64,000 bases of DNA from Paraflavitalea devenefica (GCF_011759375.1 NZ_JAARML010000005.1:124001-188000); one strand, 5' to 3'; positions 19,875-29,353 are shown, numbered from the stretch's first letter. A program made the numbers and translations. Notes: generated by a model from the letters alone, not told the origin.

Positions 19875-22364
19875 ATGCTACAAAACAAACGTATTTGTAT
19901 CCTGTTCGTATTGCTTGTTGCTTTCCGTACCACCGAAGCCCGGCAACACCGGCACCATGAAGAAGCAAAAGCGACGACCAATGAAGTAAAAGACACGAGC
20001 AAGCCTGCTCAGCCCGTGAAAGAGCCCATCAAAAAATTCTCCGACTTGATCACGGCAAAGGCAAAAGCAAGGTATGGGATCTTCAATGTATACGGGCTGA
20101 ATGACCGGTACTTCCTGGAGATCAGGGATTCTGTATTCAACCGGGAAATGGTGGTGGTGAACCGCCTTTCGAAAGGCGGCGCCGATGTGCGTACCCGCAT
20201 GGCCGGCTATGCAGGCGATCAGATCAATGAACACGTAGTGCGGTTTGAAAAAGGACCGGGAACGAAGATCTTCCTGCGCAGTGTATCGTACAATGAATGG
20301 TCCAAAGATTCCACGCAGTCCATGCACAAAGCCGTCCTGAACTCAAACCTGCAGCCGATCGTAGGCGCCTTCGATATCAAGGCTTACTCGAAGGACTCTG
20401 CCGGCGTAGTAATTGACTTTACCGATTACATGAATGGTGATAACGACATCCTGTATTTTAATCCCATTGCCAAAACCGCATTTGGCCTGGCTGCCTTACA
20501 GGCCGATAAATCTTACATCGTTAGCGTAACGCCATACCCATTGAACCTGGAGATTAAGTCCGTTAAAACCTATGCGCGGTCGGGCACTGGCGGCGGCGTA
20601 GCCACTGTGGAGCTGAACAGCTCTATTGTACTGCTGCCGTCCAGGCCCATGACCCCGCGTTACTGGGACAAACGGGTAGGTTATTTTAGCAACAGCTATG
20701 TCGATTTTGATGCCAATCCGCAGGGTATAAAACCCATATCCATGATCGCCCGTTGGCGGCTGGAGCCAAAGCCGCAGGACATGGAAAAATACAAAAGGGG
20801 AGAGCTGGTAGAACCACAGAAGCCCATTGTATTTTATATTGACCCCGCCACCCCCAAAAAGTGGATACCCTATCTCATCGCAGGCGTGAACGATTGGCAG
20901 GGCGCTTTTGAACAGGCGGGTTTCAAAAATGCGATCTATGCAAGACTGGCTCCCACCAAAGAAGAAGATTCCACCTGGAGCCTTGAAGATGCGCGTTACT
21001 CTGCCATCGTATACAAACCTTCCGTAGTGGCCAATGCCAGCGGTCCGCATGTAAGCGACCCACGCACCGGCGAGATACTGGAAAGCCATATCAACTGGTA
21101 CCATAACGTGATGGAGCTATTGCGCAACTGGTATTTCATCCAGTGCTCACCCAACGATCCCCGCGCCCGCACGATGCACTTCAGTGATTCACTGATGGGC
21201 GACCTCATCCGTTTTGTATCTTCCCACGAAGTAGGGCATACGATCGGATTACGGCACAACTTCGGCGCCAGCACCGCCTATCCGGTAGAGAAGCTGCGTG
21301 ACAAGGAATGGGTACGTAAGCATGGTATTGCTCCCTCTATTATGGATTATGCCCGTTTTAACTATGTGGCGCAACCGGAGGACGGACTCACAGGAAGTGA
21401 CTTATACCCACGGATCAATTATTACGACAAATGGGCCATTGAGTGGGGATACCGCGTGCTGCCCGATGCCAAAACACCCGAAGCGGAAGTCCCTGTACTC
21501 GGCAAATGGGTCATAGAAAAACTGAAAGATCGGAAATATTACTTTGGTACAGAACAAGAGGCCGATGATCCGCGTGATCAGAGTGAAGACCTGGGCGATG
21601 ATGCCATGAAGGCCAGCCTGTATGGTATTAAGAACCTGCAACGGATCATGCCCAATATGCTCCAATGGACCTACGAGCCGAATGAAGATTACAGGGACCT
21701 CTATACAATACACAGGGAGCTTAGAAGTCAGTTCATGCGCTACATGGGGCATGTGGTCACCAACATCGGCGGCAAATACAATACCCCAAAAATGCGGGAG
21801 GAGGAAGGTCCGCAGATAGAAGCAGTACCCAAGTCCATACAAAAAGAAGCCGTGCGTTTCCTGCAACAGCAACTCTTCATTACACCCACCTGGATGCTGG
21901 ATACGGCCATCATGGCCCGGACTTACCAGGACCCTGTAGACCTGGTGCGCGGCATGCAAACACAGGTACTCAGCTACCTGCTTTCTGCACAGATGCTGAA
22001 TGACCTGGGTAATGATGATGCAGCTTCCGACGGTAAAGGATATGCACCACTGGAATACCTCAGCGACCTGCAGAAAGGGATCTGGAGTGAATTGTATACG
22101 CACAAATCCATTGACATTTATCGTCGTAACCTGCAAAAGTTTTACCTCAGGAGTGTACTGGGACTCATCAAAGCGCCGGCAGGAGAGATGAGCCCCTTCC
22201 AGACCAACCCACTTGATGTGGACGCCTCCTCCATTGGCCGGGCGCACCTCGTCCAGTTAAAGAAAGACATCGTGGCCGCTACGCCACTTGCAAAAGATAC
22301 GATGACCCGTTATCATTTGCAGGAACTGGCCGCCAGGATAACAGCAGCGCTGGACCCGAAGTAA
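19875..22364 (+). CDS. Secreted zinc metalloprotease (DUF5117/DUF5118 type)
   Basis: 829 residues with a signal peptide (1-23). The zinc site HEVGHTIGLRH occupies residues 451-461 and fits HExxHxxGxxH of gluzincin/metzincin-like peptidases. A downstream Met-turn candidate is the SIMDYARFNYVAQPEDGL stretch. The N-terminal half resembles the DUF5118 and DUF5117 domains found in this Bacteroidota family (KYRSF-like FLEIRDSVFNREMVVVNRLSKGG; FYIDPATPKKWIPYLIAGVNDW). It sits 30 bp after susD and would degrade proteins or peptides in the periplasm or at the surface for import by the SusCD pair. The true substrate is unknown. Confidence 0.88.
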   Translation: MLQNKRICILFVLLVAFRTTEARQHRHHEEAKATTNEVKDTSKPAQPVKEPIKKFSDLITAKAKARYGIFNVYGLNDRYFLEIRDSVFNREMVVVNRLSKGGADVRTRMAGYAGDQINEHVVRFEKGPGTKIFLRSVSYNEWSKDSTQSMHKAVLNSNLQPIVGAFDIKAYSKDSAGVVIDFTDYMNGDNDILYFNPIAKTAFGLAALQADKSYIVSVTPYPLNLEIKSVKTYARSGTGGGVATVELNSSIVLLPSRPMTPRYWDKRVGYFSNSYVDFDANPQGIKPISMIARWRLEPKPQDMEKYKRGELVEPQKPIVFYIDPATPKKWIPYLIAGVNDWQGAFEQAGFKNAIYARLAPTKEEDSTWSLEDARYSAIVYKPSVVANASGPHVSDPRTGEILESHINWYHNVMELLRNWYFIQCSPNDPRARTMHFSDSLMGDLIRFVSSHEVGHTIGLRHNFGASTAYPVEKLRDKEWVRKHGIAPSIMDYARFNYVAQPEDGLTGSDLYPRINYYDKWAIEWGYRVLPDAKTPEAEVPVLGKWVIEKLKDRKYYFGTEQEADDPRDQSEDLGDDAMKASLYGIKNLQRIMPNMLQWTYEPNEDYRDLYTIHRELRSQFMRYMGHVVTNIGGKYNTPKMREEEGPQIEAVPKSIQKEAVRFLQQQLFITPTWMLDTAIMARTYQDPVDLVRGMQTQVLSYLLSAQMLNDLGNDDAASDGKGYAPLEYLSDLQKGIWSELYTHKSIDIYRRNLQKFYLRSVLGLIKAPAGEMSPFQTNPLDVDASSIGRAHLVQLKKDIVAATPLAKDTMTRYHLQELAARITAALDPK

Positions 22365-22393
22365 TCAATGACAATCTATACAAACCTTAAACT

Positions 22394-22948
22394 ATGAAAA
22401 TCAGGATAGGCTGGCTACTCGCAGCAGGCGTACTGTTGTTGACAAGTTGTGTTGATCAAAACGAAAGCGGCCAGGAAGCTTACCGTTGGGTGATCTTCGG
22501 AACAATTCCCAGGAAGCCAGGCGAGGACGGTAAAGTTGCCGGCATTGCTACGTGGAACGAGCCGCTGCGTATTACAACAAGAGCCGCAGATACTTTTACG
22601 ATATGCAACAATTACGACAGTATTTATATATCGTTTCCCGGGAATGCCGATGCGAAACTGTTTAAAAAGGTGCAGATTGAATCCAAGGTTTGGAAAGCCA
22701 GGCCGAACTATGGTAACCTGTTTTTTGTGGGTAATTATGTTACAGAAGGCCTTCCTGGTTATTATATCAGCTTTTATTTCACCAAAGACAGGAGTACCAG
22801 TATGCAGCTACATTATACAGATCCCGGAAATATGAATGCTGTAATATTATTTGCGAAAGACAGTATCAATATCCTGAAGGAAGCCGGTGTGATCATAGAT
22901 CCAAGAGATGAGCTCCCGGAACCTCAAAGAATCAACTCGCATCGCTGA
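22394..22948 (+). CDS. Lipoprotein of unknown function in the metalloprotease operon
   Basis: 184 residues. The N-terminus MKIRIGWLLAAGVLLLTSC is a lipoprotein signal with acylation at Cys19. The mature part is predicted to be mostly beta and contains the stretches AYRWVIFGTIPRKPG, FTICNNYDSIYISFPG and GYYISFYFTKDRSTSMQLHY. I do not recognise a family. It is the last gene of the operon that starts with susC at 14775 and is followed by a strong bidirectional hairpin. An accessory role in ligand binding or as an inhibitor/partner of the protease is possible but not shown. Confidence 0.8.
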   Translation: MKIRIGWLLAAGVLLLTSCVDQNESGQEAYRWVIFGTIPRKPGEDGKVAGIATWNEPLRITTRAADTFTICNNYDSIYISFPGNADAKLFKKVQIESKVWKARPNYGNLFFVGNYVTEGLPGYYISFYFTKDRSTSMQLHYTDPGNMNAVILFAKDSINILKEAGVIIDPRDELPEPQRINSHR

Positions 22949-22980
22949 TAAGGAGAGATTAGTAGCAACAGTCAAACAAC

Positions 22981-23004
22981 AGCAGGGGGCTTATGCCCCC
23001 TGCT
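22981..23004. terminator. Bidirectional terminator between convergent genes
   Basis: AGCAGGGGGC (22981-22990) and GCCCCCTGCT (22995-23004) form a perfect 10-bp stem with a TTAT loop. TTGTATT follows on the plus strand. It lies between the lipoprotein gene ending at 22948 and the HiPIP gene whose 3' end is at 23026. Confidence 0.75.
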
Positions 23005-23025
23005 TGTATTATAATAGGTGGCCGC

Positions 23026-23355
23026 TCATTCTTCCGACAAAGGGGCAAAATAAGTACAATAACCTCCGGCCTCCACTGGTCCTTTAAACAAGGCGCAATG
23101 ACCACAATCACCTGTCTGTGCCGGCGGCAGGTACAATTTACACGTACTGCATTTACTGTCTGCCACAGGGGTGACCGCCACATAGCCCAGCTTTTTTCTT
23201 TTCTCCTGTTCTTCCTTGCTAACGCCACTTACATCATTGCAGGATGCAGAGGAGGTCTTTTTCTTGCTTTTACAACGGCTCAGCAACAAGGCGCTGCCCA
23301 ATGCGAGGCTGCCAATGCCCAACGTGCTTTTGATAAACTGTCTGCGTGTATTCAT
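23026..23355 (-). CDS. High-potential iron-sulfur protein (HiPIP), Tat-exported
   Basis: 109 residues. The N-terminus has a twin-arginine signal (TRRQFIKSTLGIGSLALG). A Cys at residue 28 after LLLS may be a lipidation site. The C-terminal half carries the cysteine pattern of HiPIPs: C69-x2-C72, C84 or C87, and C100 after GGY, which would hold a [4Fe-4S] cluster. HiPIPs are soluble single-electron carriers of the periplasm. The gene starts 3 bp after the stop of the dehydrogenase-like gene, so the two are co-transcribed. The HiPIP probably takes electrons from that enzyme. Confidence 0.85.
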   Translation of the reverse strand: MNTRRQFIKSTLGIGSLALGSALLLSRCKSKKKTSSASCNDVSGVSKEEQEKRKKLGYVAVTPVADSKCSTCKLYLPPAQTGDCGHCALFKGPVEAGGYCTYFAPLSEE

Positions 23356-23358
23356 GAC

Positions 23359-25518
23359 TTAGTGAATAGTAGTAAATATTTTGTTCAGTTCCGCTACAGT
23401 TTGATTCGTTATGTTGTGTAAGCCGGTCCTGAGATCTTTGATGCTTTTTATTAATGCAGGCGAGGCGTTCGTAGATTTTTCTATGCCATTCATAAAGCCG
23501 GTTATGGCAACTGCAAGGCGGTTGTTCAATGGCAGGGGAGGGTGGGTAAGAAGTGTAAGAAAATGGTTTACCTGCGCCTGGTCATTCCTGGCCCCAATGC
23601 AATAAGAAAGATCCTGGACGAAGGTGTTTGCAAATTTTGTGGTGTCGGAAATATTGTTGGCGAGCAGTGTCTCCAGCATATAAGAGGTGGAACCTGCCTC
23701 AGCGCTTAGCACAGCCATCTGCACGGGTTTATGATATCCATAACGGCTCAATGCCTGTACAAAGGCATCTCTTACGGATTGGTTATTGAACTGCCCCAGG
23801 CTCAGTACGGCCTGCAGCACAACCTGGGCTGAACCTTTTTTGATCAGGGCAATCATGACTGGTGCACAGGCCGGATAATGCTCCGCCAGTACCAGGCCAT
23901 GCGCCTGCACATTGGCCGAACTGTCTGTAAGCGCTTGCTGCACGATGGAAATATCCAAGGCATCCAGAGCTTCCAACACATACAGGGCATGCAACCGTGC
24001 CCTTGCATCTCCCGCTTGCCGGAACATTTTCTTTATAGCAGGTATAACCGATTTATCCTGTCTTTCTACCAATAACCGGTGTGCCTGCAAGGCATACCAT
24101 TGGTTGGGATGAGCAAAAAGGGGCACAAGGCTGTCACCACTCATTTTGCTTAATTGGAACGACGGTTTTTTGTACCTGCTGCCTGCCGGCATGATTCGGT
24201 AAATACGGCCTTTGTCACTGCCATTATAAAAATCCATACCGGCTTTCAGGTCGTCCGGGATGGCCGAAGGTGTTTCAATGTGTTGCCTGTAAAAATCGAG
24301 CAGGTACAAATAGCCGTCGGGCGCGCTGCAAAAATTCACCGGCCGGAACCAGGTATCTGTCGAAAAAATAAATTCTCTTTTCTCTTCACCCGGCGCACGC
24401 CGGGCTGTAAAGAAAATACTATCGGCAGGTCTTGTTAGTACATCCCGGTGTACAAGGTTGCCGGCTACTTCACCGGTAAAAACATTTCCGTAAAATGGGG
24501 CAGGCAACCCATCTCCATTATAATAAGTTCCTCCGGAAGCCCCGGTAAAATGGTCTCTTTCATATTCTACCCTGGCCAGTTTGCTGGCCTGGAATTCGGC
24601 ATTCCTCCTTTTGGTGCGTTCTGCCCGCCAGTAGGGAGTGGCCGATTGCTGGTGCATAATGGGGTCGTGGTCGGATATATTCCTGATCGATCTGACGGTA
24701 GGAAGATAGGGGTGCCGGTGGGTATAGCGCCAGGGGATCAGTGTTTGCTGAATATGGATCGAGTTTTCCGTCACGAACCGGTTGCCATCATCATCTAATG
24801 CCTGACCAAACTGTCCCGGTCCTGTTTCCGGTTCAAAAAGATGACGATCGAGTCTGAACCGGAAGTCGGCGCCCTTTACAGAAAGCGGTGGCGCCGCCGG
24901 GTTATCTTTAAAAGTAATATTGCCTTCCTGGCCCCTGTTGTTGGCATAGATCCAGTTGTCTGCGCCAAACCGCAGGTTGGTGATCTGTGCTTCGGGATTG
25001 TCTCTAAAGAAACCGCTGAAAAGCACTTCATGGGTATCAGCCACAAAATCGCCGGTAGTGTCTTTCATATACAGGATCTCCGGTGCGGCGGTAACCAGTA
25101 AGCCGCCTTTCCAGGGCAAAATGCTGGTGCCTTCAGATAGCTTGTCGGCAAATACGATGGAAGTGTCTATCCGCCCGTCTCCATCGGTATCCCTGAGTAC
25201 ACGGATCTGTCCTCTTTCTTTTCCCGGTTCAGGCTGTTCGGGATAATCCGACATTAATACCACATAACAATTCCCATCTTCATCAAACTCCATGGCAACA
25301 GGATCTGCTACATGGGGCTCAGCGGCGAACAATTCTATTTTGAGTCCCGGAACAATGGAAAGACTTTGTACTGCCTGATCGGGCGGGAGGGGGCCTGGAT
25401 AAGTTGCGTTGTTTTTACAACCGGTAACGGCGCTGCACGCAAAAAAGAGGAATAGGTACAGACAGCGAATGGACCATGTTGCCGAAGGCATCTGACAGGC
25501 GGATTTGATACGGGTCAT
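23359..25518 (-). CDS. Sugar-dehydrogenase-like lipoprotein (PVC-type beta-propeller plus HEAT repeats)
   Basis: 719 residues with a lipoprotein signal (FFACSAVTGC, lipidation at about residue 34; a start at Met10 is possible). Residues about 50-420 form a six-bladed propeller like that of glucose/sorbosone dehydrogenases and the putative membrane-bound dehydrogenase family (VPGLKIELFAAEPHVADPVAMEFDEDGNCYVV; RVLRDTDGDGRID). Residues about 430-719 are HEAT-like helical repeats. Most relatives in Planctomycetes and Verrucomicrobia end with a cytochrome c domain; no CxxCH is present here. The HiPIP gene 3 bp downstream could replace that heme domain. An operator-like palindrome lies 48 bp upstream. 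Oxidation of a sugar is inferred, not shown. Confidence 0.75.
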   Translation of the reverse strand: MTRIKSACQMPSATWSIRCLYLFLFFACSAVTGCKNNATYPGPLPPDQAVQSLSIVPGLKIELFAAEPHVADPVAMEFDEDGNCYVVLMSDYPEQPEPGKERGQIRVLRDTDGDGRIDTSIVFADKLSEGTSILPWKGGLLVTAAPEILYMKDTTGDFVADTHEVLFSGFFRDNPEAQITNLRFGADNWIYANNRGQEGNITFKDNPAAPPLSVKGADFRFRLDRHLFEPETGPGQFGQALDDDGNRFVTENSIHIQQTLIPWRYTHRHPYLPTVRSIRNISDHDPIMHQQSATPYWRAERTKRRNAEFQASKLARVEYERDHFTGASGGTYYNGDGLPAPFYGNVFTGEVAGNLVHRDVLTRPADSIFFTARRAPGEEKREFIFSTDTWFRPVNFCSAPDGYLYLLDFYRQHIETPSAIPDDLKAGMDFYNGSDKGRIYRIMPAGSRYKKPSFQLSKMSGDSLVPLFAHPNQWYALQAHRLLVERQDKSVIPAIKKMFRQAGDARARLHALYVLEALDALDISIVQQALTDSSANVQAHGLVLAEHYPACAPVMIALIKKGSAQVVLQAVLSLGQFNNQSVRDAFVQALSRYGYHKPVQMAVLSAEAGSTSYMLETLLANNISDTTKFANTFVQDLSYCIGARNDQAQVNHFLTLLTHPPLPLNNRLAVAITGFMNGIEKSTNASPALIKSIKDLRTGLHNITNQTVAELNKIFTTIH

Positions 25519-25565
25519 CAGGTTTTTTTGTTTTTGATGCGTTGAAACGGTAGATTTGGTTCTTG

Positions 25566-25583
25566 TTCGTTAACGTACACGAA
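25566..25583. promoter_or_regulatory. LacI-family operator candidate 1 (divergent region)
   Basis: TTCGTTAACGTACACGAA is an imperfect palindrome with TTCGT/ACGAA arms and a central ACGT. It is the exact reverse complement of the site at 27833-27850. It lies between the divergent genes at 25518 (minus) and 25636 (plus) and could control both. Confidence 0.7.
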
Positions 25584-25635
25584 TATATCGCTTAATTTCA
25601 AAATAATGCTCTTTTTTTAATCCCCCTTTATAGCA

Positions 25636-27759
25636 ATGAAACAGGCAAACAGCAGGCGACAGTTTATTCGAATGGTTTCTTTGTCCGGTATAGGAATATA
25701 CATGGCGGATGGCCACGCATCATCTCTTGTATTGCCTGGTGGCAATAACCCGGTACAGGAAAAACAGACACCGGTAGTACCGGGTGGGCCATTTATTTCC
25801 CGGAGAATGGCAAGCTGGTGGAGTACGATAGAAGACCTGCAATGGCCACAGAAAAAGATCGTTGATAAAATTAAACGGCGCGCCGAAGGGTTTGCTGCAG
25901 CAAACATTGACACAGCCATCAATTACGGATTTCATATACGGTTCGACTTTGCCAATTACTTTGGCCAGTTGCATGGCTACTATGCCCAGGTAAAAGAAGA
26001 ACTGCACCAGCGGGGTATCCGGTTCATGGAGCACTACTCGTGCAACCATGTGGAGCGGCCACGGGGCAATGCCGAATGGCATACCCTGCAAAAATCGCAG
26101 CGGCATCATACACTATTATTTCATGATCCTGTTGCTGCGAAATATGCACAGTATGAAGGCTATCTTTTCCAGAGCTTGTGTGAAGTGGATATCAGGGATG
26201 GCAGTCGCGGTTATGCCAAACAATACCAGTTGGAAACCTTCTGCCACAACAATCCCCACTTCCTGGATATGCACCGCAAATACCTACAGCGGCATCAACA
26301 GGAAGTAGGATGCGATGGCTTCCAGGTAGATGATATGTGTAACTATGCAGGGTTGACTACCTGCGGTTGTACCTGGTGCAGGGAGCGGTTCAGAAAAGAC
26401 TATGGGCATGAAATACCTCCTTTTGGTGAAAAAGCCTTCTGGGGAGATGTCAGCAAACCCATGTTGCAATGGGGCAACTATGACAATCCTGTATTCAGGG
26501 ACTGGCTGAAAATGAAAGACGATAGCATTACCGATCATGTAAAGATGGTAAAGGAAACGATCGGTCAGAAACCGTTGATGACCTGTTGTTCCAGCACCGG
26601 CCCGGTAGTGCTCAATGCCGTTTCGCTGAACCTCGAAAGGATTGCCGCGCAGGTAGACTTCTATATGCTGGAGAATGTAGGCACCAATATTAAATGCGTG
26701 CACTGGGTGGAAAAAGATGCAGAAGCATTACAGCAAAAGGATATTGCCCGCAAGCGGGGCCATGCGCCGGCCATCGCACTGAGCTATACCATTTACCGGG
26801 AAGGTGGGTACCTCGGCTGGGCGCTTGCCCGTTTTTGGGGAGTGGCCAACTGGGCCAGCACTTTTCATCAAAGACTGGAAGAAGATCCGGCTGACGCCAT
26901 GGAAGTGGAAGACCTGATACAACCCATCAACAATTGGGAGATCAACTACAGTAACCTCGATTGTCACGAAGGGCAGGACCTTGTTGAAGTAAGACTGGCG
27001 AACAATAGCTATTGCAGGGCCAATGGATGGAAAGGAACGGATGGCAAAGAACACTGGGACAAGGTGAAAGCCTGGTCGGAACAATTTGTGAAGCATAACA
27101 TCGGCTACCGGTTTGTACGGTGGGAAGAACTGGCCAGTGCAGATGCCTTGCTGGCCGAAAATACCCCGCTGGTGATCGATAGCATGGCTTGCGTGTCGGA
27201 CAGGCAGTACCAGGCATTATGTACTTACCTGGCAAAAGGCGGTGCAGCCTGGCTGGCATTGCCATTTGGTACACATGATGAAAAAGGGAACAGGCGCAAC
27301 GTGCCGTTTTCAACCGGTTTGCTGGCGCGTCAATACAAACAATTGATACTGGTTAAAACGGCTACCAGCGGCCCGGTGTTAAACAACCTGTTGACAACCC
27401 GAAAATGTACACCGGCGGTTGTGCAAACAGCAGGGAACAGCAATTGGGCCATCAGGGCCAGGAAACACAAGGACAGAACAGTATTCCATTTTCTGAATAC
27501 GGCCCTGGTGGGTAAGCCTCATCCGGTGATCAGGGATATAAGCAATGTACCTGTCCTGAACGGCATTGAGGCTGATACTAAAGACAACAGGCTGGTGGTG
27601 GAAGTGAATACCCGCATCATTCCTGTTTCGTCCTTAACAGTAGTAAGCCCTGAACTGGCGGCACAGAACCGGGTTGTTACAGTCATTAAAAAAAGCCAAC
27701 AGGTGGTTGAGCTGCACTTCGATCTGTCGGATATAAAAATATATGCAGTGGCGCAATGA
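25636..27759 (+). CDS. Tat-exported glycoside-hydrolase-like protein (TIM barrel, GH42-like architecture)
   Basis: 707 residues with a twin-arginine signal (SRRQFIRMVSLSGIGIYM). Residues about 55-430 look like a (beta/alpha)8 barrel: ANIDTAINYGFHIRFDF, RGIRFMEHYSCNH, VGCDGFQVDDMCNYAG, and KPLMTCCSSTGP. The acidic pair in GFQVDDM is a candidate catalytic site. Residues about 470-620 resemble the beta-galactosidase trimerisation domain (LLAENTPLVIDSMACVSDRQYQALCTYLAKGG), and the end is a small beta-sandwich. It is Cys-rich in a CGCTWC stretch. No close family can be named. It starts the plus-strand side of the LacI-type operon and probably acts on a glycan in the periplasm. Confidence 0.72.
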   Translation: MKQANSRRQFIRMVSLSGIGIYMADGHASSLVLPGGNNPVQEKQTPVVPGGPFISRRMASWWSTIEDLQWPQKKIVDKIKRRAEGFAAANIDTAINYGFHIRFDFANYFGQLHGYYAQVKEELHQRGIRFMEHYSCNHVERPRGNAEWHTLQKSQRHHTLLFHDPVAAKYAQYEGYLFQSLCEVDIRDGSRGYAKQYQLETFCHNNPHFLDMHRKYLQRHQQEVGCDGFQVDDMCNYAGLTTCGCTWCRERFRKDYGHEIPPFGEKAFWGDVSKPMLQWGNYDNPVFRDWLKMKDDSITDHVKMVKETIGQKPLMTCCSSTGPVVLNAVSLNLERIAAQVDFYMLENVGTNIKCVHWVEKDAEALQQKDIARKRGHAPAIALSYTIYREGGYLGWALARFWGVANWASTFHQRLEEDPADAMEVEDLIQPINNWEINYSNLDCHEGQDLVEVRLANNSYCRANGWKGTDGKEHWDKVKAWSEQFVKHNIGYRFVRWEELASADALLAENTPLVIDSMACVSDRQYQALCTYLAKGGAAWLALPFGTHDEKGNRRNVPFSTGLLARQYKQLILVKTATSGPVLNNLLTTRKCTPAVVQTAGNSNWAIRARKHKDRTVFHFLNTALVGKPHPVIRDISNVPVLNGIEADTKDNRLVVEVNTRIIPVSSLTVVSPELAAQNRVVTVIKKSQQVVELHFDLSDIKIYAVAQ

Positions 27760-27832
27760 TCAGGGTATTTCTTTTGTTAAGAAATGAAGTATTTGATAAA
27801 AAAGTTTGGCTGGGAGAAAGCTTTTCCGTTAA

Positions 27833-27850
27833 TTCGTGTACGTTAACGAA
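27833..27850. promoter_or_regulatory. LacI-family operator candidate 2
   Basis: TTCGTGTACGTTAACGAA, 18/18 identical to the reverse complement of the site at 25566-25583. It lies 112 bp before the aminotransferase-like gene at 27963. A CCCGTTTACA word (27880-27889), also found near operator 3, follows it. Confidence 0.7.
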
Positions 27851-27962
27851 ATTGATACAAAAACACCTTTTATCCTGCGCCCGTTTACAAAATATGTCCC
27901 GTTAAAGTTCAGTATCCTTTATTATAGTATCGCTTATATAGTTATCACGCAAATAAATAAGA

Positions 27963-29330
27963 ATGAGTCATACCTCAAGACGCAAATTCATCAGGAACGG
28001 TTCATTGGGAACGGCCGGTGTGCTGTTATCATCGGGCCTGCTCAACAATTCCCTGGCCACATCACTTAACACGTCAACTGCCAAACCGGCTATATTGGGT
28101 GGCATGCCAACATTTAACCCCACCGATTGGGTAAAGTGGCCGGTGTGGCTGCAGGGTGAAGATGAGCAGCGCTTCCTCGACAGTGTAAGAAGCGGCGTAT
28201 GGTCGCGCAATAAGATCGTGACGGAATTTGAAACAACATGGGCTGCCATGCTGGGGTCAAAAAAATGCCTTACGGTAGTAAACGGCACCAATGCCCTGAT
28301 CACGGTCATGAACAGGCTGGATATAGGACCCGGTGATGAAGTGATTACCACACCCTATACCTTTATTGCCTCCATACAAGCCATACTGGCCAACAATGCC
28401 ATGCCTGTATTTGCAGACATCGATCCGCTTACCTTTCAGATAGATGCTACTAAGATAGAGCGCCTGATCACCAAACGTACAAAGGCCATTCTCGCTGTGC
28501 ATATACTGGGATTGCCTGCCGATATGGACAACATCATGCGTATTGCACAAAAGCACAACCTGCTGGTGATTGAAGATGCCTGCCAGGCGCACCTGGCAGA
28601 GTATGATCACAAAAAAGCAGGTACCATAGGAAAAGCCGGCTGCTTCAGTTTTCAAAACTCCAAGAACCTGCCGATCGGTGAAGGGGGAGCCATTGTATCG
28701 GATGATGAAAAACTCATCGATCAATGTTATGCGGCCCATAACCTCGGCTACGGTAATGCTACTTCTACCGGCAGCATTGCTGCTGAAAGTTCGATGAAAG
28801 CCGGTAAAGTAAGATTGACCGAATACCAGGCTGCTATTGGCCTGGCGCAACTAAAGCGGCTGGAAGCGCAAACCGCCACCCGCAATAGCAATGCGCAGTA
28901 CTTAACTTCCATGCTGAAAGACATCAAGGGTATTACGCCCATCAAACTGAATGATAAAGTTACACAGGGCGCCTGGCACCTGTATGCGTTCCGGTATAAC
29001 CAGGAAGCTTTCAAAGGATTGGCGCGGCAGTCATTTATCAAGGCATTGGCGGCAGAAGGATTGCCTTGCTCCGGTGGCTATAAGGTAATGCATACACAGG
29101 AGTTTATGCGCGATGCTTTCAACTCCAGGGTCTATAAAGGTTTTTATACAAAAGACCTGCTCGATTTTAATAAATACAGGGAGAGAAGCAAATGCCCCGA
29201 AAACGCATTGCTGTGCAATGAAGCCGTATGGATACCACAGAACGTTTTACTGGGCACAAAGGAAGAAATGGAAAAAATTGCCGCCGTAATAAAGAACATT
29301 AGCAACAACGCCGATAAAATCAAACATTAA
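27963..29330 (+). CDS. DegT/DnrJ/EryC1/StrS-type aminotransferase with Tat signal
   Basis: 455 residues. A clear twin-arginine signal (TSRRKFIRNGSLGTAGVLLSSG) covers about 1-32. The rest is a fold-type I PLP enzyme of the sugar aminotransferase family: LTVVNGTNALITVMNRLDIGPGDEV, TTPYTFIASIQAIL, VIEDACQAH, and GCFSFQNSKNLPIGEGGAI with the Schiff-base lysine at K234. The catalytic lysine and the Asp that contacts the pyridine nitrogen (in EDAC) are both kept, so activity is plausible. Family members work on keto-sugars, usually nucleotide-linked and cytoplasmic, so export of one is unusual. The next gene starts 23 bp downstream. Confidence 0.88.
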   Translation: MSHTSRRKFIRNGSLGTAGVLLSSGLLNNSLATSLNTSTAKPAILGGMPTFNPTDWVKWPVWLQGEDEQRFLDSVRSGVWSRNKIVTEFETTWAAMLGSKKCLTVVNGTNALITVMNRLDIGPGDEVITTPYTFIASIQAILANNAMPVFADIDPLTFQIDATKIERLITKRTKAILAVHILGLPADMDNIMRIAQKHNLLVIEDACQAHLAEYDHKKAGTIGKAGCFSFQNSKNLPIGEGGAIVSDDEKLIDQCYAAHNLGYGNATSTGSIAAESSMKAGKVRLTEYQAAIGLAQLKRLEAQTATRNSNAQYLTSMLKDIKGITPIKLNDKVTQGAWHLYAFRYNQEAFKGLARQSFIKALAAEGLPCSGGYKVMHTQEFMRDAFNSRVYKGFYTKDLLDFNKYRERSKCPENALLCNEAVWIPQNVLLGTKEEMEKIAAVIKNISNNADKIKH

Positions 29331-29353
29331 GAAACTAAAAGTTTAAGAAGTTC

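Noticed and set aside
20496..22247. Long minus-strand frames across the metalloprotease
   Set aside because: Shadows of a gene with a clear HExxH site; rich in His and Cys without pattern.
27836..28069. 77-codon frame before the aminotransferase gene
   Set aside because: Contains the operator and overlaps the Tat signal region in another frame.
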